Virus record (IMG/VR): IMGVR_UViG_3300018875_000004
Location: 32,184 to 96,183 of that record
Origin: a virus
Length of the DNA: 64,000 bases
Strand: one strand, 5' to 3'
The translations under genes and the position numbers were made by a program. The first letter of the stretch is position 1; each line of letters begins with the position of its first letter. The notes beneath the pieces are model-generated. The model searched no databases. It saw only the letters and a program-made list of their open reading frames with translations, and was not told the origin of the DNA. This document shows, piece after piece, positions 31,535 through 43,800 of this stretch.

Positions 31535-32593
31535 TTATTTGGAGACGACTCCTGCCTGTCCGTCAAACGGCTCATACTCGTTCGTATCTGGATTCAATTT
31601 CTCCAGCACAAAGTGGCTGAGATTCGGATGATCGTTGTAGCTGAACATCGCGTGGACGTTTCCGTTTTGAACTTCGACCTGCAGGCCTTTCGGTGTAATG
31701 CTTTCCAGAAGAATGTCCTTCCGGTTTCGAGCGATGGAGTAGTCCGCCGTCCAGTTCGTTCCCTTCATCTGCTTGATGTCGCTGACGACTTCGGTCACGA
31801 CAGCTTCCATGCGCTGAACAAAGGTAAGCGTCGGGCTGGATTTCGTAAGCATCATCTGCAGCGTGTAATACAGGAAGTCTTCCGGTACATTGTTGAAGTT
31901 CAGTCGTGCCGGATAAACCAGCGTGACAGGCACCTTCGGAGACTCAGATAGGATGATCAGTCCGCTTTCGTAAACGGTTCCTGTGATCGCTTCCTGATTG
32001 GTGCCCAGCACGACTCGATCGCCTTTGGCATCAAGAACCGTCACATCTCCTTTTACATATTCCACGCCTTCCTGCGGAGCAAGCTGCACTTCGTAGTGAT
32101 TCAGCGGGAACTCGCTCTTGTAATTGAATGGCAGGATGATATCCTTCTCTGCGAAACTCTGTCCTTCTTCGGCTACGGCTTGCAGCTCCCGGATGCGGTA
32201 GTCCAGCTTGAGCCCATCGCTGATTGAACTGTCTACACTGGCAATCGCGTTGTTGATCTCGTCTTTGATATACGGATCAATGTCCACGCCTTTACCGGTG
32301 GCGTTCTCTGCGATTTCGATTACCTGGGCTTTCAGGTCATCCAGCAGTTTTTTCAGGCGCTGTCCCTTCGCAGCAACAACCCCGTAAGTGGCCGTGTTCA
32401 GCTCGGCCAGTGCATCCTCCGCCTTAACGATCGCGCTGATCGCATTGGTGCGGTTGATGTTGATCTGTGGCAGGGCGCTCAGGATTTGGATTTTATTATT
32501 CTCCCAATCCGTCATATCCTGCTGCAGACCGTTGATCTTCGTTTCGAGGCCATTCACAAATTGAATGACATCTTTAGTATTCGAGATTGGCAT
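31535..32593 (-). CDS. Virion-type protein with helical N-terminus, 352 aa
   Basis: Residues 1-135 are helical (VIQFVNGLETKINGLQQDM, GQRLKKLLDDLKAQVIEIAE). Residues 150-352 are beta-rich, with QLAPQEGVEYVKGDVTVLDA and PVTLVYPARLNFNNVPEDF. The start at 32593 follows AGGAGG with 7-8 nt spacing and lies just downstream of a strong terminator hairpin, so its expression may depend on read-through. It resembles the helix-plus-beta tail proteins around it. Exact role unknown. Confidence 0.6.
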   Translation of the reverse strand: MPISNTKDVIQFVNGLETKINGLQQDMTDWENNKIQILSALPQININRTNAISAIVKAEDALAELNTATYGVVAAKGQRLKKLLDDLKAQVIEIAENATGKGVDIDPYIKDEINNAIASVDSSISDGLKLDYRIRELQAVAEEGQSFAEKDIILPFNYKSEFPLNHYEVQLAPQEGVEYVKGDVTVLDAKGDRVVLGTNQEAITGTVYESGLIILSESPKVPVTLVYPARLNFNNVPEDFLYYTLQMMLTKSSPTLTFVQRMEAVVTEVVSDIKQMKGTNWTADYSIARNRKDILLESITPKGLQVEVQNGNVHAMFSYNDHPNLSHFVLEKLNPDTNEYEPFDGQAGVVSK

Positions 32594-32609
32594 ACTTTGG
32601 CCTCCTTAT

Positions 32610-32640
32610 AAAAAAACAGCTCGCAGTAAAGAGCGAGCTG
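32610..32640 (-). terminator. Rho-independent terminator before the 352-aa gene
   Basis: On the minus strand CAGCTCGC pairs with GCGAGCTG around TCTTTACT and is followed by seven T. It sits 17-47 nt upstream of the 352-residue gene start, with that gene's ribosome binding site directly after the U-run. It ends the 1713-residue gene transcript at least partly. Confidence 0.88.
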
Positions 32641-32657
32641 CTGTTTATTATCTTAAC

Positions 32658-32673
32658 ATGTAACGTGTTACAT
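32658..32673. promoter_or_regulatory. Palindrome overlapping a stop codon, operator candidate (site 4)
   Basis: ATGTAACGTGTTACAT, near-perfect palindrome. The TAA stop of the 1713-residue gene lies inside it. It is followed on the minus strand by AAGATAAT and then the terminator. No clear -35/-10 pair is seen. It shares the core of sites 1-3 and 5. Confidence 0.55.
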
Positions 32674-35600
32674 TTCTATAAGTTCTACGCCTTCAATCTC
32701 CGTAAATTTAGGGAACATCTTCACGTAGTCTACTTGCAAGCCGCCGATTGCAGATCCGCTGTCATCGCGGTTGACTTGGATGATAATCGAATCGACATCT
32801 CCGTCATTCAGAATGTCAGCCGTGTAAATCATCCACTCTTCGCTGTTCACGATCGCCATTGGCACCTCGGCCGTTTCTCCATTTTTATATACATACCTTA
32901 TCAGTGCTGCTGACCGGTCTGCTGCGCCCGCCATCTTCTTCGCTTTAATATCCAGCGTGTAGTCGCTGTAATCTAGTTTAGAAGCGGACAGCAGCACTCC
33001 GTATACGCCGCCTTCTTCGATCTGCAGAATAGAGTTATCTCCGGTGCCGAGGTCCTGTTGGTTGATGAAATACAGTCCGCTCGAAAGGCTGGCGCTATAT
33101 TCGTCCAGGTGCTTGCCGTATAAGAACTCCGGATTGCCCAGTACGTTCAGGTCATTCGGCTGCGGATCGTAATACTCAATGATCGGCAGGATACCGTATC
33201 CTTTATGCTTGGCCACAGCTGCTTGCACTTCGGATTCGCTGAAGGTGGTCAGGACGCTTCGCGGCAGCCGGATAACAATGACGCCGTTCTCCTGATACGC
33301 TTCGCCATCAAAGTAGCCGATATCCCAGTGGTACAAGGATTCGCGATTGACTTTGGCGATCACCGCTTTGGAGAGGGCTTCGTCCAGTCCGCCACCCCGG
33401 GTCCGGGTGTCCATGATAACGACATCCTTCTTGAGGTTGGAATTTGCTTGCACGGTGACTTTGCCCAGCCGCAGCATGGATGGATCGTAGTTGTAATCAT
33501 CCGGTTCGAACCAGTAGGCGTCGTCGGTGTGGAAGATCGCCTGGCTTCGGGTCGTGCCGCTGATGAGCTGTGCGCCAGACTCCTGCTGAATCCAGATGGA
33601 AGTCGGTCGCAGGTAAACGTGCATCTGCCGCACCAGCAGCTGATTGCTTTGCTCCTCGGTGGTCGTGTAGGATTCCCGCAGCGGGATATCGCCCGGCACC
33701 CATTCGTGGAAGCCGTCCTTCGCCATCGTGAAGCGGTGTCCTGGACTTGGATTCAGATCCAGATGGAAGAACTGGTTATCTCGGTTGAAGCCGCGGTACG
33801 TGTACCAGTCCTCGACGTAAGCATACCAGACGACGATTTCATCCTGATCCCGAATCTTATCGTGCAGGTAGACGATGCCTTTCTTCGCATCGATGTCGGA
33901 GACGCGCAGCTTACGGGATTGATTCATCCGAATCGCTTCGACCTCCAGGTAACTCACCCCGGCTTCCGAAGCCAGTGCGATCGGCGTAAAGCCTACCTGA
34001 ATCGCCTTGTCATTCAGAATGACAGGATGCTCTCTGTCGATCAGGACGACCGGCTGATTGTAGAACTCCTGGTTGCCGTATTCCGGCACGGTGTAATCCA
34101 TGATGATTTCCTTGCGCTCGTCCGGGCTTGTTGGCGCATAAGCGATCAGCTCTGGATAGGACACGTATAATTGCGGAACCTTCTCCCCTGCTTCATAGTA
34201 CGGCAGGATCAGGCGTTTCTTCACTCGGCCATTCTTCACTCGCACGTACCAGTTGTCGATCTCGGTGTTCGCCTGCTCGACCTTGGGCTTCTCTATTTCT
34301 ATTTTTTTATCATCATCAATTTTGATGGCCAGCACCGGTACCGACTCCAACTCCTCGAATGTCGTCCATGCTACCAAGTCCGCAGTCAGACCGTCGATCA
34401 CTTTGGTTGTTCCCGGCTGCAGGATGCTCTTCATCCGCATGCGGTTCACACCGTGGTTCGCTTGATCGACCTCGAAGTACTCTCGCTTCTGCCAGGTATA
34501 ATGCCAGCGATAGTTGACCCGGTTCTCCCGGTTGTTGCCCGCCGCGTCCCCGCGCTCAATCCGCAGCAGGATTTCACCGGCTGGCACGTCTGCTGGAATG
34601 CCCAGCTTCTCCAGGATGTTGCCGCTGCCGAACAGCTGCCCCATGGACTTCATACCTTCCTGCTTATAAATCTTGTCGGTGCCTTCTGCTGGCAGCGTAA
34701 TCGGTGCGCCAATTGGCAGGATCGGTGGAATGTCTACATCTGCAGATACGGTGTTGTCCCGGTTAATCCGGATACTGACTCCCTCGCCACTCGTTACCCA
34801 GATACGACTCCAGCTGAAGTTCTGTACCTCGGAAGGAATGGCATCCCGGGTTAGGTTCGGCGGAGTCAGTGTCACCTGCATTACGCCGTCTGCTCGCATA
34901 ACAGCTTTACCGGTCCCGGTGATATTCTTCCGGTTGTCGCTGGTTTTCCACGGCGTACTGATCGTGCCGCCCGCTTCGTTGCTGTTGGTCGCCGCCCAGA
35001 TATATCCGTCATTTCGCACTTCTGCCCGAAGGTCTGCTGGATCACCAATCACGCTTGGTGTTGTTACCGTGTAAGGCATCTTGCCGCCGTAGGTATCCTG
35101 CATATATTTCTCAATCATGGGATTCAGAATGTCGGCTGGCTTCTTGTCGGAGACCTGCACCCAGTCGTTACTGGTCAGGGTTACATCCGTCCAATCCGTA
35201 CACATCTCGTGAACGTCCAGCTCGGTAAACTTCAGCTTCGACCATAGCGCATTCTCCTGGGAGATGTTACAGATGCCGTAGGAGCCTTTGCTGTAGGTGG
35301 TGTCTGTCGCTTCGCAAACCAGTGTGCCGATGGCTTCGTCTGATGTATCGTTGCCGATGTATACCTGGAACTTGCTGCCGGCAACCACGACTCTGATCTT
35401 GTACGTCTCGCCCGGCACCCAGCCTTTTGCGTTGTAGTTGGTGCTGGCCGTGATGTTCTCGAAGGATGATTTGGTCTTGTCAGACTTGTACTGGCAATTA
35501 GGATGCAGCGCATCGGAGTAAGGCGGCAGCGTGCTTCTCTTCGCTTTGAAGATACCTTTCTTCCGGTTCTTGAATCCGTAATTGGACATGTAGGTCGTCA

Positions 35601-37809
35601 TGTTGGTTTCATGCTCGTAAGCCCCGTTGAACTTGCTCGGGTCTGGATTCTTGTAATACAGCACCGCAGATACGCCGCGCTGATCCACCAGGATGCGGCC
35701 GACACCGTTACCGTTCGCGCCAGGCTCGCGCATGAGCTGGTCTTTCTCCCAGAGGAAGGCGTAGTATTCGGTATCGCTGTTCACTCGGAACAGAATGCCG
35801 ATCACATCATCATCGTTCTGGTCGTTGACGGTGACGCATGCGGAGAAGACGTAATCGTCTTTAGACATGTGATCGCCATTATAATAGCCGCTGACCTCAA
35901 CCACGTTGTTCGTAAGCAGCAGTACATCCCGTGCCTTGTTGTATTCCCATTTGCCGCGCGTAGCGTCAGTACCGATAAACTTCCAGCCGGTAAACACGTC
36001 GATCGCTTTGGCTGTCGTCTTCTGCTCGATCGTGATGTTCTGGCAGACTTTCCACCGCCCCTTGTAGCTTTGAGATGTGATGATCTCTCCCTGCCCGCTG
36101 GCTTCCCAGGCAAAGTCCACTTCGCTCTTTTGCCGCTCCGGATAGACTGTCACCCGATGTTCGATCGGATTGTTCTTCAGCTTGACGTTGCTGCCGCTGG
36201 CTCCTGTCCATGGCGCAGTCACTGCATTCGATTTGGCTTGTGCTGGGCTGCTGCCGCTCTGGGCTACGATGCTTTCCACGGAGCCATTGTCGGCTGCTGT
36301 CTGCGTGGTGTAGAGCAGGTTGCCGCTGGCATCCTCGATTTTAAAGATAGCATCCATCGGAAGCGATGGCATGTCTATCGGCATAATCGATTCAATCAGG
36401 CTGCGTGCGTCTACGTATCCGGCTCCGATGTTGACGCCGAGGGTTTTATACTCTCCGGTGAAAGACAGCTTCTCGTGGGCCAGAAGAGCGTCTGCATTCA
36501 TCGTCCAGTCACTGACATATCCAAACGTCAGTGTGCGGTCATTGCCGACATCATCTTTGAAGGTGGCGGACAATCGGTAGTTGAATGCGTTGCGGGCTCT
36601 CGGGTCATTCATGGATCGCTGTGGTACCGTAATTTTATATCCGTCCTTATCTGGATATTCTTCGATCGCATACACTTCCTGAATGTCCTCTGCTGCCTTC
36701 AGGTCATCAGCCGTTACACGCTCGTAGGCGCCGATGCCGTTAATGACCCGCAGCTTACCGCCCTCGATCATGCCAACGTTGCCCTGGTTGGAATACAGTT
36801 CGACGGTCTTGGTTGTACTGTGCAGCTCCTCATCGGAAGCGGGCTCCTCGACGTGGTTGTAGCGCACCTTGAAGGTCTGCTCCTCATCCGTATTGTTCTG
36901 AATATAAATCTTCACCCAGTATACCTTTGGATTCTCTTCGGTGGCTTGTGCATAGATCAGGCGCTTGAACTCCGGCCCCAGCAGGTTTCCGTTCTCATCG
37001 GTCAACTGAATTTGGCTGCCGGTGTAGCGGACGACTTTCCCTGGCTCACCCGGATCGCTGTCGTAATGGTATTTCAGTTCGAATTTGTAATACAGTGCAT
37101 TGGATACGGTTGTCTCGTTCTGCAGGAACCGGCGCGTGATGTTAATGTTCTGGGATGGGAACCGGCTGTACGGTGGCCGCATGACGATCGGCTCGCTGTC
37201 AGAAGTGATGTCTACATAAGACAGGACACCATTGCCGTCCGGCACCACCAGGGATTCGATTTGATCCACGGGGATGACGTTCTCGTTGACCGAAGACGTA
37301 TCGATCAAGGACACGTTCTCATCCGCACTGATGCGCGGACTGTGGATGTAGGCCAGGTTTACGTCGCCAGTTGGCACCTGCTGCCCGACACGCAGCGACA
37401 GTTTGCCGTTCGGCAGGGAATCGTTAAACTCGAACAGATCCAGTCCGTAGCCTAGCTTCTCGTCTTGATGATAATACGCTACGGCTTTCATGCTGCCGTC
37501 TGTCGTCCGGATTCTTTTCTCCACGCCATCTTTATAAAACACGGTGGATACATCGGCATTGCCGGAACTAATAATGTATTCGCGGGAAGTAATGTTCTCG
37601 ATACGGATGCCGTACTGCTGCGCATAGTCAGTGATGGTCTGCTGGAACATGTCCTCCATCGTCTTTCCGGCTGCCAGTGTTTGGCCGATCGCCGCCTGGT
37701 TCATCGTTTCATTGAGCGCAAATCGATCGTTGTATACGAAGGTATGATTCAGGTCGGGCTGGTCTTTCACGGTGATGCTGCATAGGATGCGGTAGTAATC
37801 TTGTATCAC
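32668..37809 (-). CDS. Giant multidomain virion/fibre protein, 1713 aa
   Basis: GTG start at 37809 with GGAG 7 nt upstream. It is beta-rich throughout. Recognisable parts are a LamG/TSP-C-like sandwich (about residues 600-870: DDVIGILFRVNSDTEYYAF, YKIRVVVAGSKFQVYIGND, GSYGICNISQE), repeated Ig-like sandwiches (VSADVDIPPILPIGAPI region), and a C-terminal carbohydrate-binding-like domain (about 1590-1713: YTLDIKAKKMAGAADRSAAL, DSIIIQVNRDDSG). It shares the ICNISQ signature with the 2805-residue protein upstream. Probably part of a long fibre. It is bounded by hairpins on both sides, which could tune its expression separately. Confidence 0.7.
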   Translation of the reverse strand: MIQDYYRILCSITVKDQPDLNHTFVYNDRFALNETMNQAAIGQTLAAGKTMEDMFQQTITDYAQQYGIRIENITSREYIISSGNADVSTVFYKDGVEKRIRTTDGSMKAVAYYHQDEKLGYGLDLFEFNDSLPNGKLSLRVGQQVPTGDVNLAYIHSPRISADENVSLIDTSSVNENVIPVDQIESLVVPDGNGVLSYVDITSDSEPIVMRPPYSRFPSQNINITRRFLQNETTVSNALYYKFELKYHYDSDPGEPGKVVRYTGSQIQLTDENGNLLGPEFKRLIYAQATEENPKVYWVKIYIQNNTDEEQTFKVRYNHVEEPASDEELHSTTKTVELYSNQGNVGMIEGGKLRVINGIGAYERVTADDLKAAEDIQEVYAIEEYPDKDGYKITVPQRSMNDPRARNAFNYRLSATFKDDVGNDRTLTFGYVSDWTMNADALLAHEKLSFTGEYKTLGVNIGAGYVDARSLIESIMPIDMPSLPMDAIFKIEDASGNLLYTTQTAADNGSVESIVAQSGSSPAQAKSNAVTAPWTGASGSNVKLKNNPIEHRVTVYPERQKSEVDFAWEASGQGEIITSQSYKGRWKVCQNITIEQKTTAKAIDVFTGWKFIGTDATRGKWEYNKARDVLLLTNNVVEVSGYYNGDHMSKDDYVFSACVTVNDQNDDDVIGILFRVNSDTEYYAFLWEKDQLMREPGANGNGVGRILVDQRGVSAVLYYKNPDPSKFNGAYEHETNMTTYMSNYGFKNRKKGIFKAKRSTLPPYSDALHPNCQYKSDKTKSSFENITASTNYNAKGWVPGETYKIRVVVAGSKFQVYIGNDTSDEAIGTLVCEATDTTYSKGSYGICNISQENALWSKLKFTELDVHEMCTDWTDVTLTSNDWVQVSDKKPADILNPMIEKYMQDTYGGKMPYTVTTPSVIGDPADLRAEVRNDGYIWAATNSNEAGGTISTPWKTSDNRKNITGTGKAVMRADGVMQVTLTPPNLTRDAIPSEVQNFSWSRIWVTSGEGVSIRINRDNTVSADVDIPPILPIGAPITLPAEGTDKIYKQEGMKSMGQLFGSGNILEKLGIPADVPAGEILLRIERGDAAGNNRENRVNYRWHYTWQKREYFEVDQANHGVNRMRMKSILQPGTTKVIDGLTADLVAWTTFEELESVPVLAIKIDDDKKIEIEKPKVEQANTEIDNWYVRVKNGRVKKRLILPYYEAGEKVPQLYVSYPELIAYAPTSPDERKEIIMDYTVPEYGNQEFYNQPVVLIDREHPVILNDKAIQVGFTPIALASEAGVSYLEVEAIRMNQSRKLRVSDIDAKKGIVYLHDKIRDQDEIVVWYAYVEDWYTYRGFNRDNQFFHLDLNPSPGHRFTMAKDGFHEWVPGDIPLRESYTTTEEQSNQLLVRQMHVYLRPTSIWIQQESGAQLISGTTRSQAIFHTDDAYWFEPDDYNYDPSMLRLGKVTVQANSNLKKDVVIMDTRTRGGGLDEALSKAVIAKVNRESLYHWDIGYFDGEAYQENGVIVIRLPRSVLTTFSESEVQAAVAKHKGYGILPIIEYYDPQPNDLNVLGNPEFLYGKHLDEYSASLSSGLYFINQQDLGTGDNSILQIEEGGVYGVLLSASKLDYSDYTLDIKAKKMAGAADRSAALIRYVYKNGETAEVPMAIVNSEEWMIYTADILNDGDVDSIIIQVNRDDSGSAIGGLQVDYVKMFPKFTEIEGVELIEM

Positions 37810-37838
37810 GGGTTGTCTCCTCTCGTATTCACCTATGT

Positions 37839-37869
37839 AAAAAGCAATAGGGGTTGTTACGCCCCTATT
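37839..37869 (-). terminator. Hairpin terminator enclosing the stop codon of the 2805-aa gene
   Basis: On the minus strand AATAGGGG pairs with CCCCTATT (perfect 8 bp) around a loop that contains the TAA stop, followed by GCTTTTTA. Translating ribosomes would cover the stem, so folding may depend on termination. The next gene starts 30 nt downstream. Confidence 0.75.
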
Positions 37870-40800
37870 ACCTTCAGATAGATGAAGCTGCTTGCCGTCT
37901 CTCCGCTCATTTGATATGAAGCAGTGATGACGATGTTGCCCTGCTGCTCATCGACAGCAGAAAGGGTGAACTCCACTTGGCCATAACTGTTCGTGATGGC
38001 TTGCGATGTGGTCGTCTCGCCTTTCGTATTCCGGCAGGCAATGGTTACTTGTTCGCCGGCGATGTTCTCCCAGTTCTCGTTCCGGAGTGTAATATAGATC
38101 GTTGCCTGGTCATCCTTGCCAGCTTGGATTGCTGCCTTGCTGGTCTTCAGCTCCAGGTAATAACGATCTTGTACATTCGGTGCGTAGAAGTTCAGGAGAG
38201 CTTGGTTATTCAGGTCTTCGCAGATGATTTGATAATTGCTGATCATATCCGCCCGCGGCACTGGCTTATCGTAAACGTATACTTCACCGGCGCGGTTCGT
38301 TGGTCCGCTGTAAATCAGATTGCCGTCCCGGTACACGTCCACCGCTTTGTTCTGGATAGGGTTGTTGTACTTGTCCAGCACCTTGCCGGTCAGCAGCACT
38401 TTGCCCAGTCCATCGGAAGCCAGGGTCTTCGGTGATACGCTGATCTCAACCGATTTTGGTGTGTCCAGAATCTTATTGGTCAGGTACAGGAAGCCTTTGT
38501 GGTTGTGCGTCAGGATCGGATTCAGTGCGATTTCCTTCGCCCGGTAGTACGGACTGTAGGCGTCGCCTTCGTAGATGATTTCCATATCGGTCATCTTCTG
38601 CGGATCGTAGTTCGGGTGAAGCACGATCTTGGCCACATCGTTATCCGGGTCGTGATTGTAATCCACGAAATAGCTGTACATCAGGCTGTATTCGAAGTTC
38701 ATTATATCATGGTTTCCAACATTGTTCATGAATTGAACCGATGATTTTTCGGGATCGAATACATATTTATCTGCCGATATTGTAACGCCATTCAATTTGA
38801 CAACAAGACTGTCTTTATCGATTCCTCGATACGTCAGGAAGTATTTGCTGTAGCCGTTGCCGGTCAGCTCTTCCTTGAAGGTGAGCGTCTGCTGGATATC
38901 GATCAGCTGTCCATCTTCATTAAACACCTCTTCGTAGAATGCTGTCTTGCGCAGCAGGTTGCCCTCGTTATCTCGCACAATCAGCGGAGCGCCCTGCTGC
39001 GGCCGTGGCTGCACGAGCAGCTGGTGATCAACCGGCGTTTTGACGTGCCGGACTTTATCGGCGTACAGGTAATGTTCCTTATCTTTGAAGTAGTAATATC
39101 CGTTGTGGATCATCGGACTCCACGGCAGCGGCGTTGCTTCCTTCACTCTGGCATTGACTTTGTAGCCCAGACGCGGTGTGAAGAAGTCCGGCGAGATCAT
39201 CACCCGGCTGGTTGCCGGATTTGACCATTCTAGTTTTATGCTGGCTGCTTCTTCGTTCTCGAAGTAGTTGGCGTTGAAGTCGTACCACTTGCCGCCCTGC
39301 AGATCGATGCTGCCGGAGCTTGTGATTCCGTTCTGCAACTCCCACTTATCGATGATCATCTTCTTATCAATCCAAAGCCGGAATCCATCATCGGCTGTAG
39401 CGTAGAACGTGTACGTGCCGGACACCGGCGCATAGATGCTGCCTTTCCAGTTGATGGCGAATCCATCGTTCGGGCTGCCTTCATCGACTGGCTGAATCGG
39501 ATCGATATACGGCTCTGGTTGATCAGGGCTGTACACATCCACGGAGCTATCCGGAGACAGGTATCCGCGATTGACTTCCCGGTAATCGAGCCATGCCGGC
39601 TGCTGCGGTGTCGAGGTCGGCTTCGTCAGAACGGTTGCCGCTACTTTGGCATCATCGCTGCTGGTGGCTACACCGCCTGTCGTGAAGTGTGCCGGATAGT
39701 CGCTTCGATCGCTCTTGATGAAATACTGCAGAGAGACATCACTGCGCTGGAAGCCATGTGCGCTCAGGAATCCGGCAAGCTCGCTGCTGAAGAAATCAAT
39801 CATGCGGGCATCGTTTGCCATCATCTCTTCTGTGCGGACGGTCTCTGTCAGGCTCTTCGTCTTATCGCCACTCATCGGTTTGCGGATCGTCTCTTTCAGA
39901 ATCTTCGATACGCTGAAATCCCAGAAGTACGTCTTCGGCTGAGACATCGTAACAGGACCCCATGCACCTGCAATCAAAGCATCCGGCGCGCTATCCACAA
40001 TATCGAACTTCAGCACATCGTTCGTCCATACCTTGATGGATTGACCAACAACACGCACTTTGATCTTGTTGATCTGACTTGCGCCGAACTGCCAGTTCTC
40101 CGGCAGATGCGCCAGCTTCACCTTGTTATACGTCAGCAGAGCTGTGCCATACTGCGACGGGTTCGTGCAAATGTTTCGGTAGATGGCCATCCCTTTTGTA
40201 TCCATGCCGTTTGCATCCCACTCGAAGGAGTAGAAGTTCTTGGTGGTCGGATTGAACCGGAAGATGGCGCCGTACATATCATCGTCGCCGGAGTTGATCT
40301 CCTGCACCTTGAACTCGAATGCGTAGTCAGCCATATCGACGTGTGCTGGGTTATACCAGCCGGAACGGTAGCTTTGATTCGCCAGGTCGGTTACTTTGTC
40401 GTAGCCGGGTTCTGGCGGCCCGTGCCAATCCCCTACGTCTACTCCTACGTTCTCATCGAACTTGCTCCATACCCCCGTGAAATTGCTGGTGTCGATCACC
40501 TCAGAGGAAGGATAGCTGATTTCCATCTCGACATTCAGATCAAAGTGAATCTGGTCCGGGATGGCTGCCATCATGGTAAATGGAGATGCGGTAAGGCTTT
40601 CCGTAAACGGAGACTGCGTTCCCCAGTTGAAATTGATGAATGGATCGACGCGCTGCATCTTCACCTCGCCCAGGTAATTATCCTTTCGTGGGTCAAAGCG
40701 TTTCGTCACTCTGTAGGATTGAACGTGAACCCAATCTTTCGGCATCAGCAATCCTTTGTCGATCGTCAGCTCGCGGCCGTTCAGGCTGTACTTCGTTTCG

Positions 40801-43800
40801 TCCAGCTTCGCTCCGTTCAGATAAACTTCTGGGGAAAGCTGCGGATCATTCGCCAGATCGAACGTATTATCGATCTCACCTACGCCGTACTTAATCCGGA
40901 TGACGCCAGGCGTAACGTAGCTTCCTCTGATCTTGAAGGTCTGTCCATCAATGAAGTATCCGTTCGCTGTGCTCTCTGGAATCTCCACATCGTTCTTGCT
41001 GACGCTGAGTACTTTGTACGGCGGCACATCATACATCGGGAAGTCCGTCTGCATTGGCAGCTCGTTGATCTTCTGGCCACCCGCGTTGTAATTAACTTGG
41101 ATGACGTCTTCATTCACGATCGGTGCAGTGATAATTAAATCCTTGCCACTCATGGCGAATCCGGTAATGGCTGTGCCGTTCACTTTCACGACAACGGAAT
41201 CCGGGTCGGGAATGTAGCTGAGCGTCAGCGTCTTGCGCACGTCCGAAGCAATGTTTGTCGTCACCATGTAAGTGGTCGGCACCTGCCCCTGGTTGAATAC
41301 GCTGATCTTCCATGTGCCTTCGATCGGCAATGTGAATGTCATGACTTCGGCATGCCCCGTGTCTGCAGCATACGTATATTGTCTGCAGCTGAGTCTGTCG
41401 GCTACGGTAGCGCCGGCTGCGCTCCATGTTCCATTCATATATTTAATACCAAACTGTTCTCCGTTCGGTGCTGTCACCAGCAGGTCGGGATACTTGTTTC
41501 CGGTATCGATCATGAAGTTGGACGCAATCTTGAGGATTGGCTTTCCGGATGGCACGTACACGGTTGTTACTTCGGATTCGACCAATGCTTCGATCGTTCC
41601 CTTGACCGGCGCACTGCCGGGAATGAATGTCTCGGTTGCTGGAAGCCCTGGACGATTAACGGCCGTTACGGCTTCGTCGATGGTGAAGACCTGTTCCTTC
41701 AGTTGGAAGCTGCCGCCGACAACGAACTTCTCCAGGATGTTCTCGGTCTCCTGCGGATACCGGTAGTATGTTCCAAGCAGTCCGCTGGAGCTGCCGTCCG
41801 CTTGCTCTGTCCAGACGGAGACAAATGGATTATCACTGATAACCTCTACGGTCTCGATCGATACATTCTCATCGTAGTCATCTTGGTCATCTGGATTGAT
41901 GGCCACCGGATCACTGATGACGGTCGTCGTCTGCAAATCGGCGTGGAAACCGCGGTCATCTTGCTGCCAATTCGTATACCAGTCTGTGTACCAGACATAC
42001 GCATCCTTGAAGTCGGAGCTGAAGGATACAGTCTTCGTTCCAGCATCCACGGCGTAGTTTACGCGGTCGTCACTGACCTCGATATACGGGCCGGTGATGT
42101 TGACCATGTTGTCCGGCATGTAGACCGTATCGGTTGGCACACCCACCATGCTTGCACGTCCTGCGGAATCTCCGAAGAATGGACGCTTGCCGTTCACCTT
42201 GCCGTAGCCGATTTCTTTTCCGGTTACATACGGGATGTAGCGCGGGTCCTCATCACACTTCACGACAACGCGGTCGTTCTGACGGTCGGTCTTGATAATC
42301 GGTTTACCTGTCAGCTGATTGACTGGCAAGCTGCCGCTGCGGGTTGTAACCCCCGGCTGGCTTTCCCAATACATCCAGGTAAATGTCTGCTTTCCGATCG
42401 GCTCTTTATACAAGAGGTAATGGACATTATCGTAAACGGCTGGCATCGGCGTATTCAGGTACGGCTCGATGTAATGCTCATGGTTTGGTGGAATCTCCAC
42501 ATAGCTGTCTTCCTCGCTGTTGACGATTCCTTCGTTGTGGATGTCGGCCGGGAACGTGCCTTTATACCATTCGGTCGTCTTCAGCATCAGCACGTCCGAT
42601 GGATCATGGTGAACATTGACTGCGCCACTGGTCTGCCACTTCCAAGCATCATACTTCGGATTAACGGTACCGGCATTGTCATGGAAGGTCAGCGTATACG
42701 TTGCCCACTTGCCGCCTACAAAGTCGGTCAGCGGCTGCCCTACAACCCAGCCTTCGTAAGCAAAGACGTTATGCTCGTAATCTTTCTGGATGGTGGCAAT
42801 CTCCGGTTCGCTTTCCCACATCAGCAGCCGTTCCTGGGTGAAGTCCTTCTCTGCATCGCTTGGGTCTGGCTTCACAAGTGTAAAGGTCGGCACTACGCTG
42901 CTGGCAGACATTTCAGGATGATCGCTCTTGAACTTGGCCAGTTCCGTCTTGAAGAACTCTTTCGCATTGGTGTAGACCTCAGCTGCGCTGTTCAGGTCGA
43001 AGTTGTCCGGCGTGATGTTGATCTGGCCGCTCTTCGTGAACTTGGCTGTGATAGGCTCTCCGGCGTTCGCTGGGTTATTGGATTTAACCACGACAGCGCC
43101 TGTGACGGTTGCTGTGATGCTGCCGGCAGAACTGTCCGTGACTTCACCGGATACCTCCGTGATCTCGTACTTCTGCGAAGGGCTGCTGAGCTTGGCAATA
43201 ACCTTACTCTTTACATACTCCTTACCAGACGAAGAGATCGTCTTCGTGCCGATGCCGCTGTAGGAATCATAACCGGTCTCTGGAACGCGTCCTTCGATTT
43301 CCTTCCACTCTCGAACCCGGATACCGTGGAATTGCACAGCTTGGGAGATGTTACACATGCCGAAGCTTCCCTGTTCCCATTCTGCATCAAACTCAAAGAT
43401 TTTGGTGTAGTTGTCGGTCAGGTTATGGCGAACATAAAGCTCAACGTGTTTGCCCATAGAACGAACCATCATGCTTTGCTTCACATTGAAGTCCCATCCG
43501 TTGCCGCCGCCAAGGTCGGTTACATTCACACGCTTCATAACACCATTGGTGACTTTGTATATCCGTCTGTGCTGCGTCTTCCAACCCATGCTCTGGCTGT
43601 AAATGCGCCACTGTGTTTCGTTGCTTGAGTAGGTCGCACCGCGAACAGAAAGGGCATCCCATTGTTCAGGTGTGCCGGTATAGATGTTGAATCCATCCAG
43701 GTTGTCGCCAGCTCGGTTGGAGTTCTTCGCCCGCTCCTGGTTCTCGATCAGCATCATGTAGAAGTTTCGCGTATCCTTCGCTTTGAAGATGAGTCCAATC

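Noticed and set aside
41352-43628. Long plus-strand open frame (over 750 codons), and others such as 35503-37455 and 39519-41138
   Set aside because: They lie antisense to the giant fibre genes, have no ribosome binding sites, and their compositions (rich in V, R, H, C) are what codon bias on the opposite strand produces.
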